DNA from: Escarpia spicata | Lineage: Eukaryota > Annelida > Polychaeta > Sabellida > Siboglinidae | Length of the DNA: 64,000 bases | Direction: 5' to 3' | Assembly (NCBI GenBank): GCA_963995525.1 | Contig: OZ023206.1 | Span: 1,302,001-1,366,000, forward strand | Shown: positions 25,406 to 41,400 of the stretch, piece by piece | How the letters are laid out: each line of letters opens with the position of its first letter | How positions within the stretch are numbered: position 1 is the stretch's first letter | Translations under genes and position numbers: made by a program | The notes under the pieces: model-generated | What the model saw: only the letters and a program-made list of their open reading frames with translations | Told to the model about the DNA's origin: nothing | Databases searched by the model: none

Positions 25406-28339
25406 GACAAACATGTCCCATGTCCAAGTGTTCGAAAAAAATTAATGCATATCACAGCAAAACGGTATTTGTAGTGCACTTTTTTCGGTGGAAGGATCCT
25501 TAATATGGTCTTACCCCAAATATATGTTTTGCATGTTACAAATCTTCACGAAGGCTAGATTGATATCAAGCTACACACATAACTAGATTAATCACAAATG
25601 GGAATGCATGTTACCGTTCTATCTCCGTCACGTAAGATACAAGAACATATTACGTAAGTTATAGGTGTGAAAACTCATCCCCATTTGATGTTTTATCTTG
25701 TCTAAAGCAGCAGTACATTCAGTACTCACGAGACAAACATGTCCCATGTCAAAATGTTCGAAACTAATTAATGCATATCACAGCAAAACGGTATTTGTAG
25801 TGCACTTTTTTCGGAGGAAGGATCCTTAATGTGGTCTTACCCCAAATAGATGTTTTGCATGTTACAAATCTTCACGAAGGCTAGATTGATATCAAGCTAC
25901 ACACATAACTAGATTAACCCGAAATGGGAATGCATGTTACCGTTTTATCCCCGTCACGTAAGTTACAAGAACATATTACGTAAGTTATAGGTGTGAAAAC
26001 TCATCCCCATTTGAAGTTTTTTCTTGTCTAAAGCAGCAGTACCTTCAGTACTCACGAGACAAACATGTCCCATATGAAAGTTTTGGAAAAAAATTAATGC
26101 AAATCACAGCAAAACGGTATTTGTAGTGCACTTTTTTCGGCGGAAGGATCTTTAATGTGGTCTTACCCCAAATAGATGTTTTGCATGTTACAAATCTTCA
26201 CGAAGGCTAGATTGATATCAAGCTACACACATAACTAGATTAATCACAAATGGGAATGCATGTTACCGTTCTATCTCCGTCACGTAAGTTACAAGAACAT
26301 ATTACGTAAGTTATAGGTGTGAAAACTAATCCCCATTTGAAGTTTTTTCTTATCTAAAGCAGCAGTACATTCTGTACTCACGAGACAAACATGTCCCATG
26401 TCAAAGTGTTCGAAAAAAATTAATGCATATCACAGCAAAACGGTATTTGTAGTGCACTTTTTTCGGCGGAAGGATCCTTAATGTGGTCTTATCCCAAATA
26501 GATGATTTGCATGTTACAAATCTTCACGAAGGCTAGATTGATATCAAGCTACACACATAACTAGATTAATCACAAATGGGAATGTATGTTACCGTTCTAT
26601 CTCCGTCACGTAAGTTACAAGAACATATTACGTAAGTTATAGGTGTGAAAACTCATCCCCATTTGATGTTTTATCTTGTCCAAAGCAGCAGTACCTTCAG
26701 TACTCACGAGACAAACATGTCCCATGTCAAAATGTTCGAAACAAATTAATGCATATCACAGCAAAACGGTATTTGTAGTGCACTTTTTTCGGCGGAAGGA
26801 TCCTTAATGTGGTCTTACCCCAAATAGATGTTTTGCATGTTACAAATCTTCACGAAGGCTAGATTGATATCAAGCTACACATATAACTAGATTAACCCCA
26901 AATGGGAATGCATGTTACCGTTTTATCCCCGTCACGTAAGTTACAAGAACATATTACGTAAGTTATAGGTGTGAAAACTCATCACCATTTCAAGTTTTAT
27001 CTTGTCTAAAGCAGCAGTACCTTCAGTACTCACGAGACAAACATGTCCCATGTCCAAGTGTTCGAAAAAAATTAATGCATATCACAGCAAAACGGTATTT
27101 GTAGTGCACTTTTTTCGGTGGAAGGATCCTTAATGTGGTCTTACCCCAAATATATGTTTTGCATGTTACAAATCTTCACGAAGGCTAGATTGATATCAAG
27201 CTACACACATAACTAGATTAATCACAAATGGGAATGCATGTTACCGTTCTATCTCCGTCACGTAAGATACAAGAACATATTACGTAAGTTATAGGTGTGA
27301 AAACTCATCCCCATTTGATGTTTTATCTTGTCTAAAGCAGCAGTACATTCAGTACTCACGAGACAAACATGTCCCATGTCAAAATGTTCGAAACAAATTA
27401 ATGCATATCACAGCAAAACGGTATTTGTAGTGCACTTTTTTCGGAGGAAGGATCCTTAATGTGGTCTTACCCCAAATAGATGTTTTGCATGTTACAAATC
27501 TTCACGAAGGCTAGATTGATATCAAGCTACACACATAACTAGATTAACCCGAAATGGGAATGCATGTTACCGTTTTATCCCCGTCACGTAAGTTACAAGA
27601 ACATATTACGTAAGTTATAGGTGTGAAAACTCATCCCCATTTGAAGTTTTTTCTTGTCTAAAGCAGCAGTACCTTCAGTACTCACGAGACAAACATGTCC
27701 CATATGAAAGTTTTGGAAAAAAATTAATGCAAATCACAGCAAAACGGTATTTGTAGTGCACTTTTTTCGGCGGAAGGATCTTTAATGTGGTCTTACCCCA
27801 AATAGATGTTTTGCATGTTACAAATCTTCACGAAGGCTAGATTGATATCAAGCTACACACATAACTAGATTAATCACAAATGGGAATGCATGTTACCGTT
27901 CTATCTCCGTCACGTAAGTTACAAGAACATATTACGTAAGTTATAGGTGTGAAAACTAATCCCCATTTGAAGTTTTTTCTTATCTAATGCAGCAGTACAT
28001 TCTGTACTCACGAGACAAACATGTCCCATGTCAAAATGTTCGAAAAAAATTAATGCATATCACAGCAAAACGGTATTTGTAGTGCACTTTTTTCGGCGGA
28101 AGGATCCTTAATGTGGTCTTATCCCAAATAGATGATTTGCATGTTACAAATCTTCACGAAGGCTAGATTGATATCAAGCTACACACATAACTAGATTAAT
28201 CACAAATGGGAATGCATGTTACCGTTCTATCTCCGTCACGTAAGTTACAAGAACATATTACGTAAGTTATAGGTGTGAAAACTCATCCCCATTTGATGTT
28301 TTATCTTGTCCAAAGCAGCAGTACCTTCAGTACTCACGA
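25406..28339 (+). repeat. five-monomer tandem duplication (1630-bp shift)
   Basis: Monomers 25406-27035 and the block starting at 27036 align at a 1630-bp shift. Shared rarities are AAAGTTTTGGAAA in the type C monomers (26058 and 27688) and ATTCTGTACTC (26369 and 27999). Single-base differences exist, for example AATATGG near 25504, GAAACTAATT near 25762, GGGAATGTATG near 26580 and ATCTAATGCAG near 27985. It therefore looks older than the duplications at 17-21 kb and 50-54 kb. Confidence 0.78.
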
Positions 28340-31300
28340 GACAAACATGTCCCATGTCAAAATGTTCGAAACAAATTAATGCATATCACAGCAAAACGGT
28401 ATTTGTAGTGCACTTTTTTCGGCGGAAGGATCCTTAATGTGGTCTTACCCCAAATAGATGTTTTGCATGTTACAAATCTTCACGAAGGCTAGATTGATAT
28501 CAAGCTACACATATAACTAGATTAACCCCAAATGGGAATGCATGTTACCGTTTTATCCCCGTCACGTAAGTTACAAGAACATATTACGTAAGTTATAGGT
28601 GTGAAAACTCATCCCCATTTGTTGTTTTATCTTGTCTAAAGCAGCAGTACATTCAGTACTCACGAGACAAACATGTCCCATGTCAAAATGTTCGAAACAA
28701 ATTAATGCATATCACAGCAAAACGGTATTTGTAGTGCACTTTTTTCGGAGGAAGGATCCTTAATGTGGTCTTACCCCAAATAGATGTTTTGCATGTTACA
28801 AATCTTCACGAAGGCTAGATTGATATCAAGCTACACACATAATTAGATTAACCATAAATGGGAATGCATGTTACCGTTCTATCTCCGTCACGTAAGTTAC
28901 AAGAACATATTACGTAAGTTATAGGTGTGAAAACTAATCCCCATTTGATGTTTTATCTTGTCTAAAGCAGCAGTACCTTCAGTACTCATGAGACAAACAT
29001 GTCCCATGTCAAAATGTTCGAAAAAAATTAATGCATATCACAGCAAAACGGTATTTGTAGTGCACTTTTTTCGGCGGAAGGATCCTTAATGTGGTCTTAC
29101 CCCAAATAGATGTTTTGCATGTTACAAATCTTCACGAAGGCTAGATTGATATCAAGCTACACACATAACTAGATTAACCCCAAATGGGAATGCATGTTAC
29201 CGTTTTATCCCCGTCACGTAAGTTACAAGAACATATTACGTAAGTTATAGGTGTGAAAACTCATCCCCATTTGATGTTTTATCTTGTCTAAAGCAGCAGT
29301 ACATTCAGTACTCACGAGACAAACATGTCCCATGTCAAAATGTTCGAAACAAATTAATGCATATCACAGCAAAACGGTATTTGTAGTGCACTTTTTTCGG
29401 AGGAAGGATCCTTAATGTGGTCTTACCCCAAATAGATGTTTTGCATGTTACAAATCTTCACGAAGGCTAGATTGATATCAAGCTACACACATAATTAGAT
29501 TAACCACAAATGGGAATGCATGTTACCGTTCTATCTCCGTCACGTAAGTTACAAGAACATATTACGTAAGTTATAGGTGTGAAAACTCATCACCATTTCA
29601 AGTTTTATCTTGTCTAAAGCAGCAGTACCTTCAGTACTCACGAGACAAACATGTCCCATGTCCAAGTGTTCGAAAAAAATTAATGCATTTCACAGCAAAA
29701 CGGTATTTGTAGTGCACTTTTTTCGGTGGAAGGATCCTTAATGTGGTCTTACCCCAAATATATGTTTTGCATGTTACAAATCTTCACGAAGGCTAGATTG
29801 ATATCAAGCTACACACATAACTAGATTAATCACAAATGGGAATGCATGTTACCGTTCTATCTCCGTCACGTAAGATACAAGAACATATTACGTAAGTTAT
29901 AGGTGTGAAAACTCATCCCCATTTGATGTTTTATCTTGTCTAAAGCAGCAGTACATTCAGTACTCACGAGACAAACATGTCCCATGTCAAAATGTTCGAA
30001 ACAAATTAATGCATATCACAGCAAAACGGTATTTGTAGTGCACTTTTTTCGGAGGAAGGATCCTTAATGTGGTCTTACCCCAAATAGATGTTTTGCATGT
30101 TACAAATCTTCACGAAGGCTAGATTGATATCAAGCTACACACATAACTAGATTAACCCGAAATGGGAATGCATGTTACCGTTTTATCCCCGTCACGTAAG
30201 TTACAAGAACATATTACGTAAGTTATAGGTGTGAAAACTCATCCCCATTTGAAGTTTTTTCTTGTCTAAAGCAGCAGTACCTTCAGTACTCACGAGTCAA
30301 ACATGTCCCATATGAAAGTTTTGGATAAAAATTAATGCAAATCACAGCAAAACGGTATTTGTAGTGCACTTTTTTCGGCGGAAGGATCTTTAATGTGGTC
30401 TTACCCCAAATAGATGTTTTGCATGTTACAAATCTTCACGAAGGCTAGATTGATATCAAGCTACACACATAACTAGATTAATCACAAATGGGAATGCATG
30501 TTACCGTTCTATCTCCGTCACGTAAGTTACAAGAACATATTACGTAAGTTATAGGTGTGAAAACTAATCCCCATTTGAAGTTTTTTCTTATCTAAAGCAG
30601 CAGTACATTCAGTACTCACGAGACAAACATGTCCCATATCAAAGTGTTCGAAAAAAATTAATGCATATCACAGCAAAACGGTATTTGTAGTGCACTTTTT
30701 TCGGCGGAAGGATCCTTAATGTGGTCTTATCCCAAATAGATGATTTGCATGTTACAAATCTTCACGAAGGCTAGATTGATATCAAGCTACACACATAACT
30801 AGATTAATCACAAATGGGAATGCATGTTACCGTTCTATCTCCGTCACGTAAGTTACAAGAACATATTACGTAAGTTATAGGTGTGAAAACTCATCCCCAT
30901 TTGATGTTTTATCTTGTCCAAAGCAGCAGTACCTTCAGTACTCACGAGACAAACATGTCCCATGTCAAAATGTTCGAAACAAATTAATGCATATCACAGC
31001 AAAACGGTATTTGTAGTGCACTTTTTTCGGCGGAAGGATCCTTAATGTGGTCTTACCCCAAATAGATGTTTTGCATGTTACAATCTTCACGAAGGCTAGA
31101 TTGATATCAAGCTACACATATAACTAGATTAACCCCAAATGGGAATGCATGTTACCGTTTTATCCCCGTCACGTAAGTTACAAGAACATATTACGTAAGT
31201 TATAGGTGTGAAAACTCATCCCCATTTGATGTTTTATCTTGTCTAAAGCAGCAGTACATTCAGTACTCACGAGACAAACATGTCCCATGTCAAAATGTTC

Positions 31301-31924
31301 GAAACAAATTAATGCATATCACAGCAAAACGGTATTTGTAGTGCACTTTTTTCGGAGGAAGGATCCTTAATGTGGTCTTACCCCAAATAGATGTTTTGCA
31401 TGTTACAAATCTTCACGAAGGCTAGATTGATATCAAGCTACACACATAATTAGATTAACCATAAATGGGAATGCATGTTACCGTTCTATCTCCGTCACGT
31501 AAGTTACAAGAACATATTACGTAAGTTATAGGTGTGAAAACTCATCCCCATTTGATGTTTTATCTTGTCTAAAGCAGCAGTACATTCAGTACTCACGAGA
31601 CAAACATGTCCCATGTCAAAATGTTCGAAACAAATTAATGCATATCACAGCAAAACGGTATTTGTAGTGCACTTTTTTCGGAGGAAGGATCCTTAATGTG
31701 GTCTTACCCCAAATAGATGTTTTGCATGTTACAAATCTTCACGAAGGCTAGATTGATATCAAGCTACACACATAATTAGATTAACCATAAATGGGAATGC
31801 ATGTTACCGTTCTATCTCCGTCACGTAAGTTACAAGAACATATTACGTAAGTTATAGGTGTGAAAACTCATCACCATTTCAAGTTTTATCTTGTCTAAAG
31901 CAGCAGTACCTTCAGTACTCACGA

Positions 31925-33220
31925 GACAAACATGTCCCATGTCCAAGTGTTCGAAAAAAATTAATGCATATCACAGCAAAACGGTATTTGTAGTGCACTT
32001 TTTTCGGAGGAAGGATCCTTAATGTGGTCTTACCCCAAATAGATGTTTTGCATGTTACAAATCTTCACGAAGGCTAGATTGATATCAAGCTACACACATA
32101 ACTAGATTAACCCGAAATGGGAATGCATGTTACCGTTTTATCCCCGTCACGTAAGTTACAAGAACATATTACGTAAGTTATAGGTGTGAAAACTCATCCC
32201 CATTTGAAGTTTTGTCTTGTCTAAAGCAGCAGTACCTTCAGTACTCTCGAGACAAACATGTCCCATATGAAAGTTTTCGAAAAAAATTAATGCAAATCAC
32301 AGCAAAACGGTATTTGTAGTGCACTTTTTTCGGCGGAAGGATCTTTAATGTGGTCTTACCCCAAATAGATGTTTTGCATGTTACAAATCTTCACGAAGGC
32401 TAGATTGATATCAAGCTACACACATAACTAGATTAATCACAAATGGGAATGCATGTTACCGTTCTATCTCCGTCACGTAAGTTACAAGAACATATTACGT
32501 AAGTTATAGGTGTGAAAACTCATCCCCATTTGATGTTTTATCTTGTCCAAAGCAGCTGTACCTTCAGTACTCACGAGACAAACATGTCCCATGTCAAAAT
32601 GTTCGAAACAAATTAATGCATATCACAGCAAAACGGTATTTGTAGTGCACTTTTTTCGGCGGAAGGATCCTTAATGTGGTCTTACCCCAAATAGATGTTT
32701 TGCATGTTACAAATCTTCACGAAGGCTAGATTGATATCAAGCTACACATATAACTAGATTAACCCCAAATGGGAATGCATGTTACCGTTTTATCCCCGTC
32801 ACGTAAGTTACAAGAAGATATTACGTAAGTTATAGGTGTGAAAACTCATCCCCATTTGATGTTTTATCTTGTGTAAAGCAGCAGTACATTCAGTACTCAC
32901 GAGACAAACATGTCCCATGTCAAAATGTTCGAAACAAATTAATGCATATCACAGCAAAACCGTATTTGTAGTGCACTTTCTTCGGAGGAAGGATCCTTAA
33001 TGTGGTCTTACCCCAAATAGATGTTTTGCATGTTACAAATCTTCACGAAGGCTAGATTGATATCAAGCTACACACATAATTAGATTAACCACAAATGGGA
33101 ATGCATGTTACCGTTCTATCTCCGTCACGTAAGTTACAAGAACATATTACGTAAGTTATAGGTGTGAAAACTCATCACCATTTCAAGTTTTATCTTGTCT
33201 AAAGCAGCAGTACCTTCAGT
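31925..33220 (+). repeat. segment duplicated 1956 bp downstream
   Basis: Monomers 31925, 32251, 32577 and 32903 match 33881, 34207, 34533 and 34859. Shared rare variants are GAAGTTTTGTC, ACTCTCGAG (32244 and 34200), AGAAGATATT (32814 and 34770), TTGTGTAAAG and ACTTTCTTCGG (32974 and 34930). Similarity fails to the left near 31788 (ACCATAAAT against ACCACAAAT) and to the right near 33221 (ACTCATGAG against ACTCACGAG). Confidence 0.8.
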
Positions 33221-34206
33221 ACTCATGAGACAAACATGTCCCATGTCAAAATGTTCGAAAACAATTAATGCATATCACAGCAAAACGGTATTTGTAGTGC
33301 ACTTTTTTCGGCGGAAGGATCCTTAATGTGGTCTTACCCCAAATAGATGTTTTGCATGTTACAAATCTTCACGAAGGCTAGATTGATATCAAGCTACACA
33401 CATAACTAGATTAACCCCAAATGGGAATGCATGTTACCGTTTTATCCCCGTCACGTAAGTTACAAGAACATATTACGTAAGTTATAGGTGTGAAAACTCA
33501 TCCCCATTTGATGTTTTATCTTGTCTAAAGCAGCAGTACATTCAGTACTCACGAGACAAACATGTCCCATGTCAAAATGTTCGAAACAATTTAATGCATA
33601 TCACAGCAAAACGGTATTTGTAGTGCACTTTTTTCGGAGGAAGGATCCTTAATGTGGTCTTACCCCAAATAGATGTTTTGCATGTTACAAATCTTCACGA
33701 AGGCTAGATTGATATCAAGCTACACACATAATTAGATTAACCACAAATGGGAATGCATGTTACCGTTCTATCTCCGTCACGTAAGTTACAAGAACATATT
33801 ACGTAAGTTATAGGTGTGAAAACTCATCACCATTTCAAGTTTTATCTTGTCTAAAGCAGCAGTACCTTCAGTACTCACGAGACAAACATGTCCCATGTCC
33901 AAGTGTTCGAAAAAAATTAATGCATATCACAGCAAAACGGTATTTGTAGTGCACTTTTTTCGGAGGAAGGATCCTTAATGTGGTCTTACCCCAAATAGAT
34001 GTTTTGCATGTTACAAATCTTCACGAAGGCTAGATTGATATCAAGCTACACACATAACTAGATTAACCCGAAATGGGAATGCATGTTACCGTTTTATCCC
34101 CGTCACGTAAGTTACAAGAACATATTACGTAAGTTATAGGTGTGAAAACTCATCCCCATTTGAAGTTTTGTCTTGTCTAAAGCAGCAGTACCTTCAGTAC
34201 TCTCGA

Positions 34207-37200
34207 GACAAACATGTCCCATATGAAAGTTTTCGAAAAAAATTAATGCAAATCACAGCAAAACGGTATTTGTAGTGCACTTTTTTCGGCGGAAGGATCT
34301 TTAATGTGGTCTTACCCCAAATAGATGTTTTGCATGTTACAAATCTTCACGAAGGCTAGATTGATATCAAGCTACACACATAACTAGATTAATCACAAAT
34401 GGGAATGCATGTTACCGTTCTATCTCCGTCACGTAAGTTACAAGAACATATTACGTAAGTTATAGGTGTGAAAACTCATCCCCATTTGATGTTTTATCTT
34501 GTCCAAAGCAGCAGTACCTTCAGTACTCACGAGACAAACATGTCCCATGTCAAAATGTTCGAAACAAATTAATGCATATCACAGCAAAACGGTATTTGTA
34601 GTGCACTTTTTTCGGCGGAAGGATCCTTAATGTGGTCTTACCCCAAATAGATGTTTTGCATGTTACAAATCTTCACGAAGGCTAGATTGATATCAAGCTA
34701 CACATATAACTAGATTAACCCCAAATGGGAATGCATGTTACCGTTTTATCCCCGTCACGTAAGTTACAAGAAGATATTACGTAAGTTATAGGTGTGAAAA
34801 CTCATCCCCATTTGATGTTTTATCTTGTGTAAAGCAGCAGTACATTCAGTACTCACGAGACAAACATGTCCCATGTCAAAATGTTCGAAACAAATTAATG
34901 CATATCACAGCAAAACGGTATTTGTAGTGCACTTTCTTCGGAGGAAGGATCCTTAATGTGGTCTTACCCCAAATAGATGTTTTGCATGTTACAAATCTTC
35001 ACGAAGGCTAGATTGATATCAAGCTACACACATAATTAGATTAACCACAAATGGGAATGCATGTTACCGTTCTATCTCCGTCACGTAAGTTACAAGAACA
35101 TATTACGTAAGTTATAGGTGTGAAAACTCATCACCATTTCAAGTTTTATCTTGTCTAAAGCAGCAGTACCTTCAGTACTCACGAGACAAACATGTCCCAT
35201 GTCCAAGTGTTCGAAAAAAATTAATGCATATCACAGCAAAACGGTATTTGTAGTGCACTTTTTTCGGCGGAAGGATCCTTAATGTGGTCTTACCCCAAAT
35301 ATATGTTTTGCATGTTACAAATCTTCACGAAGGCTAGATTGATATCAAGCTACACACATAACTAGATTAACCCCAAATGGGAATGCATGTTACCGTTTTA
35401 TCCCCGTCACGTAAGTTACAAGAACATATTACGTAAGTTATAGGTGTGAAAACTCAACCCCATTTGATATTTTATCTTGTCTAAAGCAGCAGAACATTCA
35501 GTACTCACGAGACAAACATGTCCCATGTCAAAATGTTCGAAACAAATTAATGCATATCACAGCAAAACGGTATTTGTAGTGCACTTTTTTCGGCGGAAGG
35601 ATCCTTAATGTGGTCTTATCCCAAATAGATGATTTGCATGTTACAAATCTTCACGAAGGCTAGATTGATATCAAGCTACACACATAACTAGATTAACCCC
35701 AAATGGGAATGCATGTTATCGTTTTATCCCCGTCACGTAAGTTACAAGAACATATTACGTAAGTTATAGGTGTGAAAACTCATCCCCATTTGAAGTTTTT
35801 TCTTGTCTAAAGCAGCAGTACCTTCAGTACTCACGAGACAAACATGTCCCATATCAAAGTGTTCGAAAAAAATTAATGCATATCACAGCAAAACGGTATT
35901 TGTAATGCACTTTTTTCGGCGGAAGGATCCTTAATATGGTCTTTCCCCAAATAGATGTTTTGCATGTTACAAATCTTCACGAAGGCTAGATTGATATCAA
36001 GCTACACACATAACTAGATTAATCACAAATGGGAATGCATGTTACCGTTCTATCTCCGTCACGTAAGTTACAAGAACATATTACGTAAGTTATAGGTGTG
36101 AAAACTAATCCCCATTTGATGTGTTATCTTGTCTAAAGCAGCAGTACCTTCAGTACTCATGAGACAAACATGTCCCATGTCAAAATGTTCGAAAAAAATT
36201 AATGCATATCACAGCAAAACGGTATTTGTAGTGCACTTTTTTCGGCGGAAGGATCCTTAATGTGGTCTTACCCCAAATAGATGTTTTGCATGTTACAAAT
36301 CTTCACGAAGGCTAGATTGATATCAAGCTACACACATAACTAGATTAACCCCAAATGGGAATGCATGTTACCGTTTTATCCCCGTCACGTAAGTTACAAG
36401 AACATATTACGTAAGTTATAGGTGTGAAAACTCATCCCCATTTGATGTTTTATCTTGTCTAAAGCAGCAGTACATTCAGTACTCACGAGACAAACATGTC
36501 CCATGTCAAAATGTTCGAAACAAATTAATGCATATCACAGCAAAACGGTATTTGTAGTGCACTTTTTTCGGAGGAAGGATCCTTAATGTGGTCTTACCCC
36601 AAATAGATGTTTTGCATGTTACAAATCTTCACGAAGGCTAGATTGATATCAAGCTACACACATAATTAGATTAACCACAAATGGGAATGCATGTTACCGT
36701 TCTATCTCCGTCACGTAAGTTACAAGAACATATTACGTAAGTTATAGGTGTGAAAACTCATCACCATTTCAAGTTTTATCTTGTCTAAAGCAGCAGTACC
36801 TTCAGTACTCACGAGACAAACATGTCCGATGTCCAAGTGTTCGAAAAAAATTAATGCATATCACAGCAAAACGGTATTTGTAGTGCACTTTTTTCGGTGG
36901 AAGGATCCTTAATGTGGTCTTACCCCAAATATATGTTTTGCATGTTACAAATCTTCACGAAGGCTAGATTGATATCAAGCTACACACATAACTAGATTAA
37001 TCACAAATGGGAATGCATGTTACCGTTCTATCTCCGTCACGTAAGATACAAGAACATATTACGTAAGTTATAGGTGTGAAAACTCATCCCCATTTGATGT
37101 TTTATCTTGTCTAAAGCAGCAGTACATTCAGTACTCACGAGACAAACATGTCCCATGTCAAAATGTTCGAAACAAATTAATGCATATCACAGCAAAACGG

Positions 37201-38444
37201 TATTTGTAGTGCACTTTTTTCGGAGGAAGGATCCTTAATGTGGTCTTACCCCAAATAGATGTTTTGCATGTTACAAATCTTCACGAAGGCTAGATTGATA
37301 TCAAGCTACACACATAAATAGATTAACCCGAAATGGGAATGCATGTTACCGTTTTATCCCCGTCACGTAAGTTACAAGAACATATTACGTAAGTTATAGG
37401 TGTGAAAACTCATCCCCATTTGAAGTTTTTTCTTGTCTAAAGCAGCAGTACCTTCAGTACTCACGAGACAAACATGTCCCATATGAAAGTTTTCGAAAAA
37501 AATTAATGCAAATCACAGCAAAACGGTATTTGTAGTGCACTTTTTTCGGCGGAAGGATCTTTAATGTGGTCTTACCCCAAATAGATGTTTTGCATATTAC
37601 AAATCTTCACGAAGGCTAGATTGATATCAAGCTACACACATAACTAGATTAATCACAAATGGGAATGCATGTTACCGTTCTATCTCCGTCACGTAAGTTA
37701 CAAGAACATATTACGTAAGTTATAGGTGTGAAAACTAATCCCCATTTGAAGTTTTTTCTTATCTAAAGCAGCAGTACATTCAGTACTCACGAGACAAACA
37801 TGTCCCATGTCAAAGTGTTCGAAAAAAATTAATGCATATCACAGCAAAACGGTATTTGTAGTGCACTTTTTTCGGCGGAAGGATCCTTAATGTGGTCTTA
37901 TCCCAAATAGATGATTTGCATGTTACAAATCTTCACGAAGGCTAGATTGATATCAAGCTACACACATAACTAGATTAATCACAAATGGGAATGCATGTTA
38001 CCGTTCTATCTCCGTCACGTAAGTTACAAGAACATATTACGTAAGTTATAGGTGTGAAAACTCATCCCCATTTGATGTTTTATCTTGTCCAAAGCAGCAG
38101 TACCTTCAGTACTCACGAGACAAACATGTCCCATGTCAAAATGTTCGAAACAAATTAATGCATATCACAGCAAAACGGTATTTGTAGTGCACTTTTTTCG
38201 GCGGAAGGATCCTTAATGTGGTCTTACCCCAAATAGATGTTTTGCATGTTACAAATCTTCACGAAGGCTAGATTGATATCAAGCTACACATATAACTAGA
38301 TTAACCCCAAATGGGAATGCATGTTACCGTTTTATCCCCGTCACGTAAGTTACAAGAACATATTACGTAAGTTATAGGTGTGAAAACTCATCCCCATTTG
38401 AAGTTTTTTCTTGTCTAAAGCAGCAGTACCTTCAGTACTCACGA
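34207..38444 (+). repeat. 13-monomer tandem duplication, copy 1 (4238 bp)
   Basis: Thirteen successive monomers match the next thirteen at a shift of exactly 4238 bp. Shared private marks include AACTCAACCCC (35451 and 39689), TTTGATATTTT, TTTGATGTGTTATC, GTCCGATGTCC (36824 and 41062), CATAAATAG (37313 and 41551) and GCATATTAC (37592 and 41830). The left edge is at about 34204, where ACTCTCGAG differs from ACTCACGAG. Confidence 0.86.
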
Positions 38445-41400
38445 GACAAACATGTCCCATATGAAAGTTTTCGAAAAAAATTAATGCAAATCACAGCAAA
38501 ACGGTATTTGAAGTGCACTTTTTTCGGCGGAAGGATCTTTAATGTGGTCTTACCCCAAATAGATGTTTTGCATGTTACAAATCTTCACGAAGGCTAGATT
38601 GATATCAAGCTACACACATAACTAGATTAATCACAAATGGGAATGCATGTTACCGTTCTATCTCCGTCACGTAAGTTACAAGAACATATTACGTAAGTTA
38701 TAGGTGTGAAAACTCATCCCCATTTGATGTTTTATCTTGTCCAAAGCAGCAGTACCTTCAGTACTCACGAGACAAACATGTCCCATGTCAAAATGTTCGA
38801 AACAAATTAATGCATATCACAGCAAAACGGTATTTGTAGTGCACTTTTTTCGGCGGAAGGATCCTTAATGTGGTCTTACCCCAAATAGATGTTTTGCATG
38901 TTACAAATCTTCACGAAGGCTAGATTGATATCAAGCTACACATATAACTAGATTAACCCCAAATGGGAATGCATGTTACCGTTTTATCCCCGTCACGTAA
39001 GTTACAAGAAGATATTACGTAAGTTATAGGTGTGAAAACTCATCCCCATTTGATGTTTTATCTTGTGTAAAGCAGCAGTACATTCAGTACTCACGAGACA
39101 AACATGTCCCATGTCAAAATGTTCGAAACAAATTAATGCATATCACAGCAAAACGGTATTTGTAGTGCACTTTTTTCGGAGGAAGGATCCTTAATGTGGT
39201 CTTATCCCAAATAGATGTTTTGCATGTTACAAATCTTCACGAAGGCTAGATTGATATCAAGCTACACACATAATTAGATTAACCACAAATGGGAATGCAT
39301 GTTACCGTTCTATCTCCGTCACGTAAGTTACAAGAACATATTACGTAAGTTATAGGTGTGAAAACTCATCACCATTTCAAGTTTTATCTTGTCTAAAGCA
39401 GCAGTACCTTCAGTACTCACGAGACAAACATGTCCCATGTCCAAGTGTTCGAAAAAAATTAATGCATATCACAGCAAAACGGTATTTGTAGTGCACTTTT
39501 TTCGGCGGAAGGATCCTTAATGTGGTCTTACCCCAAATATATGTTTTGCATGTTACAAATCTTCACGAAGGCTAGATTGATATCAAGCTACACACATAAC
39601 TAGATTAACCCCAAATGGGAATGCATGTTACCGTTTTATCCCCGTCACGTAAGTTACAAGAACATATTACGTAAGTTATAGGTGTGAAAACTCAACCCCA
39701 TTTGATATTTTATCTTGTCTAAAGCAGCAGAACATTCAGTACTCACGAGACAAACATGTCCCATGTCAAAATGTTCGAAACAAATTAATGCATATCACAG
39801 CAAAACGGTATTTGTAGTGCACTTTTTTCGGCGGAAGGATCCTTAATGTGGTCTTATCCCAAATAGATGATTTGCATGTTACAAATCTTCACGAAGGCTA
39901 GATTGATATCAAGCTACACACATAACTAGATTAACCCCAAATGGGAATGCATGTTATCGTTTTATCCCCGTCACGTAAGTTACAAGAACATATTACGTAA
40001 GTTATAGGTGTGAAAACTCATCCCCATTTGAAGTTTTTTCTTGTCTAAAGCAGCAGTACCTTCAGTACTCACGAGACAAACATGTCCCATATCAAAGTGT
40101 TCGAAAAAAATTAATGCATATCACAGCAAAACGGTATTTGTAATGCACTTTTTTCGGCGGAAGGATCCTTAATGTGGTCTTTCCCCAAATAGATGTTTTG
40201 CATGTTACAAATCTTCACGAAGGCTAGATTGATATCAAGCTACACACATAACTAGATTAATCACAAATGGGAATGCATGTTACCGTTCTATCTCCGTCAC
40301 GTAAGTTACAAGAACATATTACGTAAGTTATAGGTGTGAAAACTAATCCCCATTTGATGTGTTATCTTGTCTAAAGCAGCAGTACCTTCAGTACTCATGA
40401 GACAAACATGTCCCATGTCAAAATGTTCGAAAAAAATTAATGCATATCACAGCAAAACGGTATTTGTAGTGCACTTTTTTCGGCGGAAGGATCCTTAATG
40501 TGGTCTTACCCCAAATAGATGTTTTGCATGTTACAAATCTTCACGAAGGCTAGATTGATATCAAGCTACACACATAACTAGATTAACCCCAAATGGGAAT
40601 GCATGTTACCGTTTTATCCCCGTCACGTAAGTTACAAGAACATATTACGTAAGTTATAGGTGTGAAAACTCATCCCCATTTGATGTTTTATCTTGTCTAA
40701 AGCAGCAGTACATTCAGTACTCACGAGACAAACATGTCCCATGTCAAAATGTTCGAAACAAATTAATGCATATCACAGCAAAACGGTATTTGTAGTGCAC
40801 TTTTTTCGGAGGAAGGATCCTTAATGTGGTCTTACCCCAAATAGATGTTTTGCATGTTACAAATCTTCACGAAGGCTAGATTGATATCAAGCTACACACA
40901 TAATTAGATTAACCACAAATGGGAATGCATGTTACCGTTCTATCTCCGTCACGTAAGTTACAAGAACATATTACGTAAGTTATAGGTGTGAAAACTCATC
41001 ACCATTTCAAGTTTTATCTTGTCTAAAGCAGCAGTACCTTCAGTACTCACGAGACAAACATGTCCGATGTCCAAGTGTTCGAAAAAAATTAATGCATATC
41101 ACAGCAAAACGGTATTTGTAGTGCACTTTTTTCGGTGGAAGGATCCTTAATGTGGTCTTACCCCAAATATATGTTTTGCATGTTACAAATCTTCACGAAG
41201 GCTAGATTGATATCAAGCTACACACATAACTAGATTAATCACAAATGGGAATGCATGTTACCGTTCTATCTCCGTCACGTAAGATACAAGAACATATTAC
41301 GTAAGTTATAGGTGTGAAAACTCATCCCCATTTGATGTTTTATCTTGTCTAAAGCAGCAGTACATTCAGTACTCACGAGACAAACATGTCCCATGTCAAA